Shown piece after piece: positions 39,268 to 48,202 of a stretch of DNA of 64,000 nt. The stretch is from Arcanobacterium buesumense (GTDB taxonomy: Bacteria; Actinomycetota; Actinomycetes; Actinomycetales; Actinomycetaceae): the NCBI RefSeq assembly GCF_012563545.1, contig NZ_CP050804.1:1612001-1676000 (forward strand), written 5' to 3'. The position numbers and the translations under genes were made by a program. The notes beneath the pieces were generated by a model that did no database searches, had not been told where the DNA came from, and was given only the letters and a program-made list of their open reading frames with translations. The number at the start of each line of letters is the position of its first letter. Position 1 is the first letter of the stretch.

Positions 39268-39297
39268 GCTCATAATCTCTAAACTCTTACGCAACAT
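39253..39297 (-). CDS. possible 14-residue leader peptide
   Basis: ATG at 39297 opens a 14-codon frame (MLRKSLEIMSGCAG) that ends at TAG inside the first arm of the leader hairpin. The promoter places the transcription start at about 39300, so the message would be leaderless. Translation through GGG TGT GCA GGC would disrupt the hairpin. Two Met and one Cys codons might make it responsive to sulphur amino acids. Speculative. Confidence 0.35.
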   Translation of the reverse strand: MLRKSLEIMSGCAG

Positions 39298-39306
39298 GGT
39301 TTTTAC

Positions 39307-39334
39307 AGTATCATTACCATTTCCATACGGTCAA
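39307..39334 (-). promoter_or_regulatory. metPS promoter
   Basis: TTGACC (39334-39329) and GATACT (39312-39307) on the minus strand, 16 bases apart. The expected start is only 0-5 bases before the leader ATG. Confidence 0.55.
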
Positions 39335-39393
39335 GTTGAGTGTTTCATACCACTTGGTTAGAACACTCAACCTAATGTCATCACCTAATGTCA

Positions 39394-40302
39394 TCACAAC
39401 ACCTGATCGTTTTCCATAATCACCGGCTGGCCATACTCCACATCCGGCCCATCGTCATACATTGACCGAAGATACGTCACCAACTGCTCACGCGATTCAA
39501 ACCAGCTCGCCCGATACGGTTGATCGAAGGCCAGCTTCTCCACAAACAACAGCTTTCCTGGTTCATTTTCCACCAGCAAACCCACATGCCCAATAAACAT
39601 CGCCGAGTTCTCTGGATCGATATTGTCATGCATAAACACCGACACCATCGATGCCTTACCCGACGCAAACACAATCTGGTGATCTACGAAATATGACGCA
39701 ATATCCTTCGCATGCTGCGCCGAATCCTTCGCCGCCACGGTAGACACGCGCCCATACAAGGCCATAAACGCATCCCTCTCGCCGGCAGTAAACATCGCCG
39801 GTGGAGTATCGATAGATTCTGCATCAAAGAACAGTTGCGAATCATCAGCGCCGGCAGTCTTGCCGATACTCACCAATTCCCGCCCCAGCGTAAACGTGGT
39901 AATCCGGCAATTCGTTAACGGTGCGGCCTTTTCTTGGGCAGCTTGCATAATCCCAAGTTCGTCCATGTTCTCCGTTGTGCTCAGTGGTACGAAACCTTCT
40001 GAGATTAACGACGACGTCGGCACGTTCCCGTTAAACCGTTGTACTTGGCGCGCGAAATCATCAAGTTCTTCCTGATTAATCCCCGCCTGACGCAGTTGCG
40101 CAAAAACTTCCTCGCGAGTCACTTCATCTACCAGATTACTGGTACGAACCGATGCCAACGCCAGATCACTATCCGCCTTAACCTCACTCTGACGTTGATC
40201 CGCTGGAGCAGATTCAGGGGCAGACTCCCCAGCTACTGAACAGCCCGCAAAAACAATACTAACCGCCGCTAGTACCGGCCATAAACGCATAAAACTTCTC
40301 AT
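39394..40302 (-). CDS. DUF4300 family lipoprotein
   Basis: A 302-residue secreted lipoprotein. The signal peptide ends in a lipobox FAGC (cysteine about 21), followed by a Ser/Pro/Glu linker. The body resembles DUF4300 proteins, with segments NCRITTFTL near 130 and GHVGLLVENE near 235. The function of this family is unknown. Its start overlaps the end of the CPBP protease gene by 4 bases, so the two are translationally coupled. Confidence 0.75.
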   Translation of the reverse strand: MRSFMRLWPVLAAVSIVFAGCSVAGESAPESAPADQRQSEVKADSDLALASVRTSNLVDEVTREEVFAQLRQAGINQEELDDFARQVQRFNGNVPTSSLISEGFVPLSTTENMDELGIMQAAQEKAAPLTNCRITTFTLGRELVSIGKTAGADDSQLFFDAESIDTPPAMFTAGERDAFMALYGRVSTVAAKDSAQHAKDIASYFVDHQIVFASGKASMVSVFMHDNIDPENSAMFIGHVGLLVENEPGKLLFVEKLAFDQPYRASWFESREQLVTYLRSMYDDGPDVEYGQPVIMENDQVL

Positions 40303-41108
40303 TTCTTCAGTTTACCCAATCGCGGCCAACCATAGCGTTTAACAAGAATCACAAAGGCAACCAAACCAAACACACATTGCGGAATCAAGATAACCAGCAC
40401 AGTTACAAGGTTAGGGACTGCGTCGTCGTCGACATTAATAACGACGACGGGCGCAATATTTACTGCCCAATGCAACCCTGCTGCAAGCAACCCCCGCTGC
40501 CACCACGAACCAGCAACCATCATCTCCAAAACCAACGAGAGCGCTACGCAGGTGAGCGCAAAAACAATAAAACCTAGCGGATCCAACAGTTGATCGCCAT
40601 GCCATGCTGCCCAAATAACACCCACCAGGCTGGCACCCAAAATCGCCCCAAAGCGTTTCACAAACAACGGCTGCAAGAATCCGCGCCAGCCAATCTCTTC
40701 AACCACTGCGCCTAAAAACTGCACCGTTAAAAAGCCAACTAGATGCCAATCGGTGAACAGGGCACGATACGAACCTGCCTGTAACATTTCCGCCAGCACC
40801 CAGGTAGCAAATACATACCCGAGGCACGCCACAACAACTATTCGCGAGCGCCGGCGAAACTCCCCCACGCTCGTAGGCGCTACCGGTAAAAACGGTGTTA
40901 GCCAGCTGCGATACAACAGCCAGGTAGTAGCCAAACCTAGCGTGGGACCCAACTGCGGAAAAGCAATGTAATCAAGACTCACGTCCAGCCATAATTGGAA
41001 GGCAATCAGCCACAGCGAATGAAACAACATCGCAGCGAAGAACACGAGGATCGGCCGCCAGGGCAACATCGGCCCTGATGACGGTTGCCCCAAACTCACA
41101 TCATTCAC
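40299..41108 (-). CDS. CPBP family intramembrane metalloprotease
   Basis: A 269-residue membrane protein of the CPBP (Abi/CAAX protease-like) family. The core motif EEIGWRG is in VEEIGWRGFLQPL (about 150-162), then FVKRFGAILG and WAAWHGDQLL (His). About eight hydrophobic helices. The start is set at GTG 41108, with AAAGGAG eight bases before it; the frame opens further upstream at 41153 without such a site. Known members are prenyl-protein proteases, immunity proteins or scaffold proteins; substrate unknown. The coupled lipoprotein downstream might be its client (speculation). Confidence 0.82.
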   Translation of the reverse strand: MNDVSLGQPSSGPMLPWRPILVFFAAMLFHSLWLIAFQLWLDVSLDYIAFPQLGPTLGLATTWLLYRSWLTPFLPVAPTSVGEFRRRSRIVVVACLGYVFATWVLAEMLQAGSYRALFTDWHLVGFLTVQFLGAVVEEIGWRGFLQPLFVKRFGAILGASLVGVIWAAWHGDQLLDPLGFIVFALTCVALSLVLEMMVAGSWWQRGLLAAGLHWAVNIAPVVVINVDDDAVPNLVTVLVILIPQCVFGLVAFVILVKRYGWPRLGKLKK

Positions 41109-41198
41109 TGCCAACTCCTTTAGCCACTGCCTCCTGGAAAATCTACACAGCAAACTTTACTCGGAAAATACGGCAGGGATTTTTCAATATCAGGAGAT

Positions 41199-41693
41199 CT
41201 AATACCTAAGAGTAGTAACTCCCGAATCGGACACCATATTTTCTAGCACTCCGGCGCAAGAATAGATCGTTTTTCGGGAACCAATATTGGTTTGTGCGTA
41301 TGTAACTGGCACCGGGGCAATTCCTAAATTATTTACATATCTAACGGCCTGGCGTAAAATCTCGGTCGCATATCCGCGACGCCGATACTCTGGGCGCACC
41401 CCGTATCCGATATGGCCACCGTACTGAAGTAGATAGTCATTAAGCTTATGACGGATGCTCACTCGCCCAACAAGGGTTTCCCCAGCAAAAGCACCTAAAA
41501 ATGTTGCGGGGACTCGGTTTTGAGGAAGATTCACTCCAGCATGTTCATCGGCAATCCGAGCTAGAAACTGAGCCCACGTCTCATCATCGTGCTTCAGTAA
41601 GAAATCAAAACCGCTGCCAGCGAACTCTGCGTTTGCTTCAAGCGCCTGAATTTCATCATCAGGACCAAGCGGGCGTAAAAATAAGGCAGACAT
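41199..41693 (-). CDS. GNAT family N-acetyltransferase
   Basis: A 164-residue single-domain GNAT acetyltransferase. The acetyl-CoA motif is VRPEYRRRGYATEILRQAVRY (residues about 98-118, R-x-x-G-x-A type), and the second half NIGSRKTIYSCAGV (about 140) is typical of RimJ/YokL-like members. The ATG at 41693 is preferred; the frame extends 28 codons upstream. Substrate unknown. It precedes the CPBP gene by about 90 bases on the same strand. Confidence 0.85.
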   Translation of the reverse strand: MSALFLRPLGPDDEIQALEANAEFAGSGFDFLLKHDDETWAQFLARIADEHAGVNLPQNRVPATFLGAFAGETLVGRVSIRHKLNDYLLQYGGHIGYGVRPEYRRRGYATEILRQAVRYVNNLGIAPVPVTYAQTNIGSRKTIYSCAGVLENMVSDSGVTTLRY

Positions 41694-41843
41694 CGGATGG
41701 TTCTTTCTGTGGCGTTGGCAAAAGCGGGCAATAGTGCAAACCTCGACGTATATGGACGCAGTTTGCGCTATTGCCAAGATTGCCTACCGGCTAGCTTCCT
41801 ATAAATCCAATGGTTACTAATTTTGTGGCTTGTTTCTATACAA

Positions 41844-41874
41844 AGACTGCGGGAGCCATCGGCTCCCGCAGTCT
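41844..41874. terminator. terminator after ychF
   Basis: AGACTGCGGGAGCC (41844-41857) pairs perfectly with 41861-41874 around ATC. It lies 22 bases beyond the ychF stop. Confidence 0.9.
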
Positions 41875-41895
41875 ATCTAAGATCTAGATCAGCCG

Positions 41896-42975
41896 TCACA
41901 CGTTAAACATGAACTCCACAACGTCACCGTCATTCATTACGTATTCTTTGCCTTCCATACGAACCTTGCCGTGGGCCTTAGCTTCTTGCATCGAGCCGTA
42001 TTCTACAAGGTCCTCAAAGGAAATAACTTGTGCCTTAATGAATCCGCGTTCGAAATCGGTGTGGATCACACCGGCTGCTTGTGGCGCGGTCCAGCCCTTG
42101 TGGATCGTCCATGCACGGGCTTCTTTCGGTCCGGCAGTCAGGTAGGTTTGCAGTCCCAGGGTGTCAAAACCGACGCGTGCGAGCTTGTCCAAACCGGCTT
42201 CATCTTGGCCAGTGGATTCGAGCATTTCGCGGGCTTCTTCTTCATCGAGCTCAATAAGTTCGGCTTCGAACTTGGCGTCGAGGAAGATCGCTTCGGCTGG
42301 TGCAACCAAATCGCGCAACTGCTGTTGCATATCAGTATCAGCCAATCCCTCATCGTCGGTGTTGAAGACGTAAATAAATGGCTTGTTAGTCATCAAATGG
42401 AAAGTCTTCAAAATTTCAGGGTCGAGGTCTCCACCAGCCGCGTAAAGCGTCTTGCCATCTTCGAGAATCTTCAGGGCAGCTTGGGCAGTCTCAACAACTT
42501 CCTTGGCGACCTTGCGATTGGTCAATTCCTTCTGCAACCGCGGCAGCTGCTTTTCCAGGGTCTGAATATCTGCTAGCACGAGCTCGGTGGTGATGGTGTC
42601 AATATCGGATGCGGGATCAACGCGACCATCGACGTGGGTGACGTCTGGATCTGCGAACGCACGGGTTACTTGGCAAATAGCATCAGCTTCGCGAATGTTT
42701 GCCAAGAACTGGTTTCCTAAGCCTTCACCTTCGGATGCGCCACGCACAATTCCTGCAATATCAACGAATGATACGGTTGCTGGGAGGATCTTTTGCGATC
42801 CGAAAATTTCCGCTAGCTGGTTTAGCCGCGGATCTGGAAGGGGCACGATACCCACGTTTGGTTCGATGGTTGCGAACGGATAGTTCGCTGCCAGCACGTT
42901 TGCACGGGTAAGTGCGTTGAACAAAGTTGACTTGCCGACGTTGGGCAGTCCTGCAATTCCAATAGTTAAAGCCAC
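41896..42975 (-). CDS. ychF: redox-regulated ATPase YchF
   Basis: An Obg-like P-loop ATPase that interacts with ribosomes. Walker A GLPNVGKST near the N-terminus, G3 DIAGIVRGAS at about 70, then a coiled coil and a C-terminal TGS domain (TIHKGWTAPQAAGVIHTDFERGF). At 359 residues it is normal. The start is set at GTG 42975 (MALTIGIAGLP), because the frame extends 12 codons upstream but those residues are not part of the family. Confidence 0.95.
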   Translation of the reverse strand: MALTIGIAGLPNVGKSTLFNALTRANVLAANYPFATIEPNVGIVPLPDPRLNQLAEIFGSQKILPATVSFVDIAGIVRGASEGEGLGNQFLANIREADAICQVTRAFADPDVTHVDGRVDPASDIDTITTELVLADIQTLEKQLPRLQKELTNRKVAKEVVETAQAALKILEDGKTLYAAGGDLDPEILKTFHLMTNKPFIYVFNTDDEGLADTDMQQQLRDLVAPAEAIFLDAKFEAELIELDEEEAREMLESTGQDEAGLDKLARVGFDTLGLQTYLTAGPKEARAWTIHKGWTAPQAAGVIHTDFERGFIKAQVISFEDLVEYGSMQEAKAHGKVRMEGKEYVMNDGDVVEFMFNV

Positions 42976-43110
42976 GTTTTCTATGTTAGTCCACGTACGA
43001 GTTTGCGTCACTTTTGTTGACTGTGGGCTTTGTTTGATTTTCGACGACGGCGATTGAGCAACACCAGGTGTTCCCCAAAGTATGTGGGAGGCAGCTTTTA
43101 GAATGTAGGC

Positions 43111-44337
43111 ATGACTATCAATCTTGGTTTATTTGTGTTTTTCATGCTTCTGGCAGTTGGGTGTGGGGGCGTTATTGGATGGTTTGTTGCAACAAATCAC
43201 GAACGTAACGGACTAGATTCCGTGCGTGCGGAACTTACTCGTGAACGCGAAAACGCCTTACTTATTCGTGGCCATGCCGAACAATTAGAACAGCAAAATG
43301 CGCATCTTCAAGAGCGCTTGGCTCAGCAGCACTCTACTGTTGAAGCTCTGGCTCCTATTGCACAACAGCTCAGTTCGGTTGATTCTTATGTGCGAGCTTT
43401 GGAAAATAAAACCGTTCAACACTTTTCCACACTCGCTACTCAGCTTCAAGCTGATGCGAAGATTTCAGCTCAGCTTTCTCAGACTGCCGAATCCCTCAAT
43501 ACAGCATTGCGAAACTCGTCCGTGCGCGGTTCATGGGGTGAAGTACAACTGCGGAGAATCATTGAAGTTGCCGGGATGCTAGAACGCGTTGATTTTGATG
43601 AACAACGCACAAATTCGCAGTTCTCCGAATCTGGCCAGGGCACGGGGCGCCCGGATGTCACTGTTCATCTTCCTAATGGCGCACATATTGCTATTGATGC
43701 AAAAGTTCCGATGGCCTCATATATTGCTGCTCACGATATCTCGGAAACAAATATTGGTGCTGCCAGTGAACGTAAAGAATTACTTCAAGCACACGCGAAA
43801 GCAGTTAAACAACATGTCAATGCTCTAAAGAAACGTAACTATCCAGCTGATTTTCCGCAATCTCCGCAAATAACTATTATGTTTTTACCTTCCGAAGCAC
43901 TACTGTCTGAAGCTTTGGCGAGCGATCCACAACTTCTTGATTACGCATTGGCTGATGGAATTATTTTGACTTCGCCCGCCTCTTTACTGGCATTACTGCG
44001 CTCAGTTGCCGCGATTTGGCGTTCTGCTCAAGCCAGTGAACAGGCTCGCGATATTGTCAATGCTGGCAGAGAGTTAGTTGATCGCCTTGCTGTGTTCGTT
44101 CGCCATATAACGAAGCTAGGTTCACATCTATCTTCTTCTGTCACCTCATACAACAAAGCAATGGCTTCGCTTGAGTCACGCGTATTAGTAACCTATCGAT
44201 CATTCGATGCCCTGGGCGAAAACCTCAGTGATTTAGAAACCCATAGCAGCATTATTGATCCAGAAAAAGCTAATGTTCGCAAACTATCAGCGCCCGAATT
44301 AACTTCGGCTATTTCTGACGAAAATACTGATGAATGA
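43111..44337 (+). CDS. rmuC: RmuC family DNA recombination protein
   Basis: A 408-residue RmuC protein, a membrane-anchored predicted nuclease-fold protein linked to limiting DNA inversions. One N-terminal helix (residues 4-28), a long coiled coil to about 150, then the RmuC domain: GSWGEVQLRRIIEVAGML (about 138), RPDVTVHLPNGAHIAIDAKVPM (about 180) and ILTSPASLLALLRSVAAIWR (about 290). Divergent from ychF, convergent with ispH, which starts its stop 16 bases away with no terminator visible. Confidence 0.92.
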   Translation: MTINLGLFVFFMLLAVGCGGVIGWFVATNHERNGLDSVRAELTRERENALLIRGHAEQLEQQNAHLQERLAQQHSTVEALAPIAQQLSSVDSYVRALENKTVQHFSTLATQLQADAKISAQLSQTAESLNTALRNSSVRGSWGEVQLRRIIEVAGMLERVDFDEQRTNSQFSESGQGTGRPDVTVHLPNGAHIAIDAKVPMASYIAAHDISETNIGAASERKELLQAHAKAVKQHVNALKKRNYPADFPQSPQITIMFLPSEALLSEALASDPQLLDYALADGIILTSPASLLALLRSVAAIWRSAQASEQARDIVNAGRELVDRLAVFVRHITKLGSHLSSSVTSYNKAMASLESRVLVTYRSFDALGENLSDLETHSSIIDPEKANVRKLSAPELTSAISDENTDE

Positions 44338-44353
44338 AAACATCAGCCCTAGT

Positions 44354-45484
44354 TTATTCGGAAGCTAATCGCCCTGTGCTACGTGCTGTCGATCGCTTCG
44401 CAGAATTCTTTTCTCGCACTTTGTGTGGTCGATCAACTTCTGCCCCGGTGGCTTTTAGATCACCACGCAAGTTCTTCGGCAACGAAAAATGAACATCTTC
44501 TTGAACTGTGAACACTGGCTCTACCGAAGTAAATCCCCATGTTTTTAGTTGTTCAACCACGTCTCGTACCAGAATTTCTGGCACCGATGCTCCTGAGGTC
44601 ACGCCGATGGTTCGGGCATCTACCAGCCAGTCACGATCTAATTCGTCTGCTTTATCAACCCGATACGCCGAACCCGCACCAGCTTCCAACGCCACCTCAA
44701 CCAAACGCACGGAATTTGACGAGTTCGCCGAACCCACCACAATGACCACGTCACAATCAGGAGCCATCTTTTTCACTGAACCTTGGCGATTTTGCGTAGC
44801 GTAACAAATATCGTCACTTGGCGGATTCATCAGGTTCGGGAAACGCTCACGTAACAACTCCACCGTCTTCATTGTCTCATCAACCGAGAGAGTCGTTTGT
44901 GAAATCCACACAACCCGATCCGGGTCACGCACCTGGACATGAGCTACGTCTTCTGGACCATTCACAACTTGAATATGGTCAGGTGCCTCGCCTTGAGTAC
45001 CCTCAACTTCTTCATGGCCAACATGCCCAATCAACAAAATGTCATAGTCCTGATCAGCAAACCGAACAGCTTGCTTGTGAACCTTCGTCACCAAAGGACA
45101 CGTGGCATCAATGGTTTCTAACATACGCACCCGAGCCGCCTCATGAACCTCAGGAGAAACCCCATGCGCAGAAAAAACAACTCGTGCGCCTACTGGAACA
45201 TCATCAGTATCGTGCACAAAAATAGCGCCACGCTTCGTCAACGTCTCAACAACAAACTTGTTATGAACAATTTCTTTACGCACATAAACTGGCGGGCCAT
45301 AAAGCTCCAACGCCTTTTCCACGGTATCTACAGCACGATCTACGCCAGCACAATACCCACGCGGAGTCGCCAGCAAAATACGCTTACCCTCCGAATTGGG
45401 TTCAGACGGTATATCAGCTGGAAAAGCCGAAGCTCCAGCAAGCGAAACAGTATGCGTACTAACTACATTATCTTGAGATACCAC
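44354..45484 (-). CDS. ispH: 4-hydroxy-3-methylbut-2-enyl diphosphate reductase
   Basis: The last step of the MEP isoprenoid pathway, making IPP and DMAPP, with a [4Fe-4S] cluster. Cluster cysteines are in [11 protein letters not shown] (about residue 44), DATCPLV (about 128) and [11 protein letters not shown] (about 228); the diphosphate loop is GSANSSNS. The N-terminus is about 25 residues longer than usual, so a start inside the predicted GTG-initiated frame (45484) is possible. 376 residues. Isoprenoid precursors from here feed UppS, encoded 3 kb away. Confidence 0.94.
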   Translation of the reverse strand: MVSQDNVVSTHTVSLAGASAFPADIPSEPNSEGKRILLATPRGYCAGVDRAVDTVEKALELYGPPVYVRKEIVHNKFVVETLTKRGAIFVHDTDDVPVGARVVFSAHGVSPEVHEAARVRMLETIDATCPLVTKVHKQAVRFADQDYDILLIGHVGHEEVEGTQGEAPDHIQVVNGPEDVAHVQVRDPDRVVWISQTTLSVDETMKTVELLRERFPNLMNPPSDDICYATQNRQGSVKKMAPDCDVVIVVGSANSSNSVRLVEVALEAGAGSAYRVDKADELDRDWLVDARTIGVTSGASVPEILVRDVVEQLKTWGFTSVEPVFTVQEDVHFSLPKNLRGDLKATGAEVDRPHKVREKNSAKRSTARSTGRLASE

Positions 45485-45651
45485 GCATCAAGACTAACAG
45501 CTCCCCGGAAGCAATGCTCGCCACGCTATGCGCATCCGTTCACATCCCACTGGGACTTTCGCCCAAAATTTCACCAGCCACACAACGTAAACTAAATAGA
45601 AGCTTCATTACGTAAGAATCTTACCGCCGCATGATGAGAGTAGGTCGTGAT

Positions 45652-46911
45652 ATGGCAGCAAACAAAGGCGTTGCTGTGCCGGCTAACCTGCCACAGATGG
45701 CGCGCGAAACATCCCCTGATCACCCTTGGCCATTACGTTTACTGAACGCAAAAATAGCCGAATATATCGCTAAAATGTCTCGGCTATGGGTAGAAGGTGA
45801 AATCATCACACTCACCCGCCGCCCGGGTGCTAAAGTCCAGTTTTTCTCCCTAGCTGACCTCGAAGAAAAATCTTCTATCACCTGCAAGATATTTAGCCAT
45901 GCCCTACCAGAAGGAATCGAATCCGGATCACGAGTCATCGTCTGGGCTAAACCAGATTTTTGGACAGGAAACGGTTCCCTCGCCCTGCATGTCGATGAGA
46001 TTCGTGCCGTTGGCCTCGGCGATATCCTCGCCCGCATCGAAGCTCTGAAAAACAAACTGGCAGCCGAAGGCCTCTTTGCCGCCAACCGTAAAAAACCACT
46101 CCCTTTCTTGCCGCACTCCATCGGCCTGATAGTCGGGCGCAATACCAAAGCCCGCCACGACGTTGAGGTCAATGCCCGGGCACGGTGGGCAAGCGCAAAA
46201 TTTGAGGTATGCGAAGTCGTCGTCCAAGGCCCAACTGCAGTCAACGAAATAATCTCCGCCCTCGAAGAACTCGATACTCTCCCGCACGTTGATGTCATCG
46301 TCATAGCGCGTGGCGGCGGCTCCGTCGAAGATCTCCTCCCCTTCTCTGACGAACGATTATTACGCGCAGTAGCCAAAGCAAACACACCCATCGTCTCGGC
46401 AATCGGACACGAAACCGATAACCCCCTCCTTGACTTCGTCGCTGACTTACGCGGCTCAACCCCCACTGATGCGGCACGAAAAATTGTTCCTGACGTCGTC
46501 GAAGAACAAACCAACATACGCGAAGCACTACGTCGAGGACGCATCGCCATCGATACTCTGCTCACTCAGGCACACACTGACCTAGAAACCCAACGTTCCC
46601 GGCCCGCACTCACCCAACCGCAAACACTCATCGATATGCGCGAAAAAGACCTTCATCAATTGCGCCAATGGTTGATAAACAACACTGACCGCATACTAAC
46701 CAAACATAGTGCGCTCATTGACACCCATCTAGCGCGCCTGCGCACACTCTCTCCACTTTCAACACTACAACGCGGATACGCCGTACTACGTACCGAATCC
46801 GGCGTCCTAACCTCAACTACCAACGTCACCATTGGCGATACGATCCATGCTCAACTTATTGACGGGACAATAAGTGCCACAATCACTGCGTCAGAAAGGA
46901 CTGACCGATGA
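45652..46911 (+). CDS. xseA: exodeoxyribonuclease VII large subunit
   Basis: The large subunit of exonuclease VII, which degrades single-stranded DNA. An N-terminal OB-fold (KMSRLWVEGEIITL...GAKVQFFSL) is followed by the catalytic domain: VGRNTKARHDVEV (about 160), VIARGGGSVEDLLPFSDE (about 225) and SAIGHETDNPLLDFVADLRGSTPTDAA (about 255), then a coiled-coil tail. The ATG at 45652 gives 419 residues; an in-frame ATG at 45631 is possible. It overlaps xseB by 4 bases. Confidence 0.93.
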   Translation: MAANKGVAVPANLPQMARETSPDHPWPLRLLNAKIAEYIAKMSRLWVEGEIITLTRRPGAKVQFFSLADLEEKSSITCKIFSHALPEGIESGSRVIVWAKPDFWTGNGSLALHVDEIRAVGLGDILARIEALKNKLAAEGLFAANRKKPLPFLPHSIGLIVGRNTKARHDVEVNARARWASAKFEVCEVVVQGPTAVNEIISALEELDTLPHVDVIVIARGGGSVEDLLPFSDERLLRAVAKANTPIVSAIGHETDNPLLDFVADLRGSTPTDAARKIVPDVVEEQTNIREALRRGRIAIDTLLTQAHTDLETQRSRPALTQPQTLIDMREKDLHQLRQWLINNTDRILTKHSALIDTHLARLRTLSPLSTLQRGYAVLRTESGVLTSTTNVTIGDTIHAQLIDGTISATITASERTDR

Positions 46912-47165
46912 CTTCACGTGATCCACGAGAGCTCGATGCACAAGTAAGCGAGTACACCTATGAACAAGCACGAACCCAACTTGTTGATATTGTGGCTCGC
47001 CTCGAACAAGGCAACATCCCCTTAGAAGAAGCCTTGGAACTATGGGAACTCGGTGAAGCCCTTGCCCGTCGTTGCCAAACGTGGCTCAATGGTGCCCGCG
47101 AGCGCCTCGCCCAAGCACAAGAGCACACTCGTGAAACACTAGCTGACGAAACAAGCGAGAAATAA
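46908..47165 (+). CDS. xseB: exodeoxyribonuclease VII small subunit
   Basis: An 85-residue small subunit of exonuclease VII. The motif YEQARTQLVDIVARLEQGNIPLEEALELWELGEALARRC is spread through the middle of the protein and is typical of the family. Overlaps xseA by 4 bases (ATGA), so translation is coupled. One base separates its stop from the next gene. Confidence 0.93.
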   Translation: MTSRDPRELDAQVSEYTYEQARTQLVDIVARLEQGNIPLEEALELWELGEALARRCQTWLNGARERLAQAQEHTRETLADETSEK

Positions 47166-47166
47166 C

Positions 47167-48114
47167 ATGTCATTCGTAGTGATTGGCGAATCGCTCATCG
47201 ACGACGTAGAGCGCGAGCATACCCGCACCACACACCCTGGTGGCTCGCCACTCAATGTTGCCGTCGGACTAGCCAGACTCGACCGTGAGGTCACTCTCGT
47301 CACCCGCATTGGTGACGACGACGCCGGCACGCTTATTAGCGATTTTCTGCATGAATCAGGTGTGAATCTCTACCCTGGCTCGGTTGACTCTCACCCAACG
47401 TCCACGGCATACGCCCAACTCGATCAGCACGGCAATGCCACCTATACGTTTGATCTGCTATCAAACTATCCACCGCCTGCGATGGATCTCATTGAGAGTG
47501 CGCCACGATTAGTTCACATTGGCTCCATTGGAGCGCACCTAGAACCTGGAGCAACTGTGTTGCGCTCATGGCTGGAATCGTTCAACGGCCACTGCACAGT
47601 GTCATACGATCCAAATGTTCGTATGTCCTTGATGGGGCCACATGAAAAACTCATTGCTGAAGTTGATGAGCTCATGCCTTTTGTCGACGTCGTTAAAGCC
47701 TCACTTGACGATATGAATGCCATGCTCGGACCAACAACGCTTGAAGAAAGCGCCCAGTATTTCTTGGAACGTGGTGCACAACTCGTTGTTATCACCCGGA
47801 GAGCTGAAGGGCTTAATCTTATTACTCCAGAGGCTGATATCCATGTTCCGGCAAGCAAAGTACCGGTAGTCGATACCGTAGGTGCTGGCGATTCACTCAT
47901 GGCAGCACTCATTGATGGCCTTGCTCGCATGAGCGTATTAGGCGATGAAGATGGCGAAGCGCTACGTTCGATCTCCCGGCAAGGCCTAGCCTCACTTGGG
48001 TCTTATGCGGCTGCAGCTGCCGGGATCACCGTGGGGCATCCCGGATCACATTTGCCAACTCGTGAAGAACTAGCTAAATCGACTGACTTATACTCCCCCG
48101 ATAGCGGTTTCTAA
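47167..48114 (+). CDS. PfkB family carbohydrate kinase
   Basis: A 315-residue ribokinase/PfkB-family sugar kinase. Substrate loop HPGGSPLNVAVGLARL near residue 20, and the C-terminal ATP/anion-hole motif VDTVGAGDSLMAALIDG at about 237-253 with the catalytic Asp. Fructokinase is the closest guess by overall layout, but sugar specificity is not certain. It starts one base after xseB and so is probably cotranscribed with the exonuclease genes. Confidence 0.85.
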   Translation: MSFVVIGESLIDDVEREHTRTTHPGGSPLNVAVGLARLDREVTLVTRIGDDDAGTLISDFLHESGVNLYPGSVDSHPTSTAYAQLDQHGNATYTFDLLSNYPPPAMDLIESAPRLVHIGSIGAHLEPGATVLRSWLESFNGHCTVSYDPNVRMSLMGPHEKLIAEVDELMPFVDVVKASLDDMNAMLGPTTLEESAQYFLERGAQLVVITRRAEGLNLITPEADIHVPASKVPVVDTVGAGDSLMAALIDGLARMSVLGDEDGEALRSISRQGLASLGSYAAAAAGITVGHPGSHLPTREELAKSTDLYSPDSGF

Positions 48115-48202
48115 AAGCATGCGCTTATATGCGCGTTTGCGCGCGCGGTTATGCACTCGCTTATGTGCGTTTGCGACTTTGCCTTTTATCAATGCAACGT
48201 TT
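48115..48202. repeat. alternating purine-pyrimidine repeat stretch
   Basis: Between the PfkB and uppS stops lies a G/C/T-rich stretch with repeated TATGCGCGTTTGCG-like and TATGTGCGTTTGCG-like units (48127-48174). Strongly alternating pyrimidine-purine; no terminator is obvious. Confidence 0.5.
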
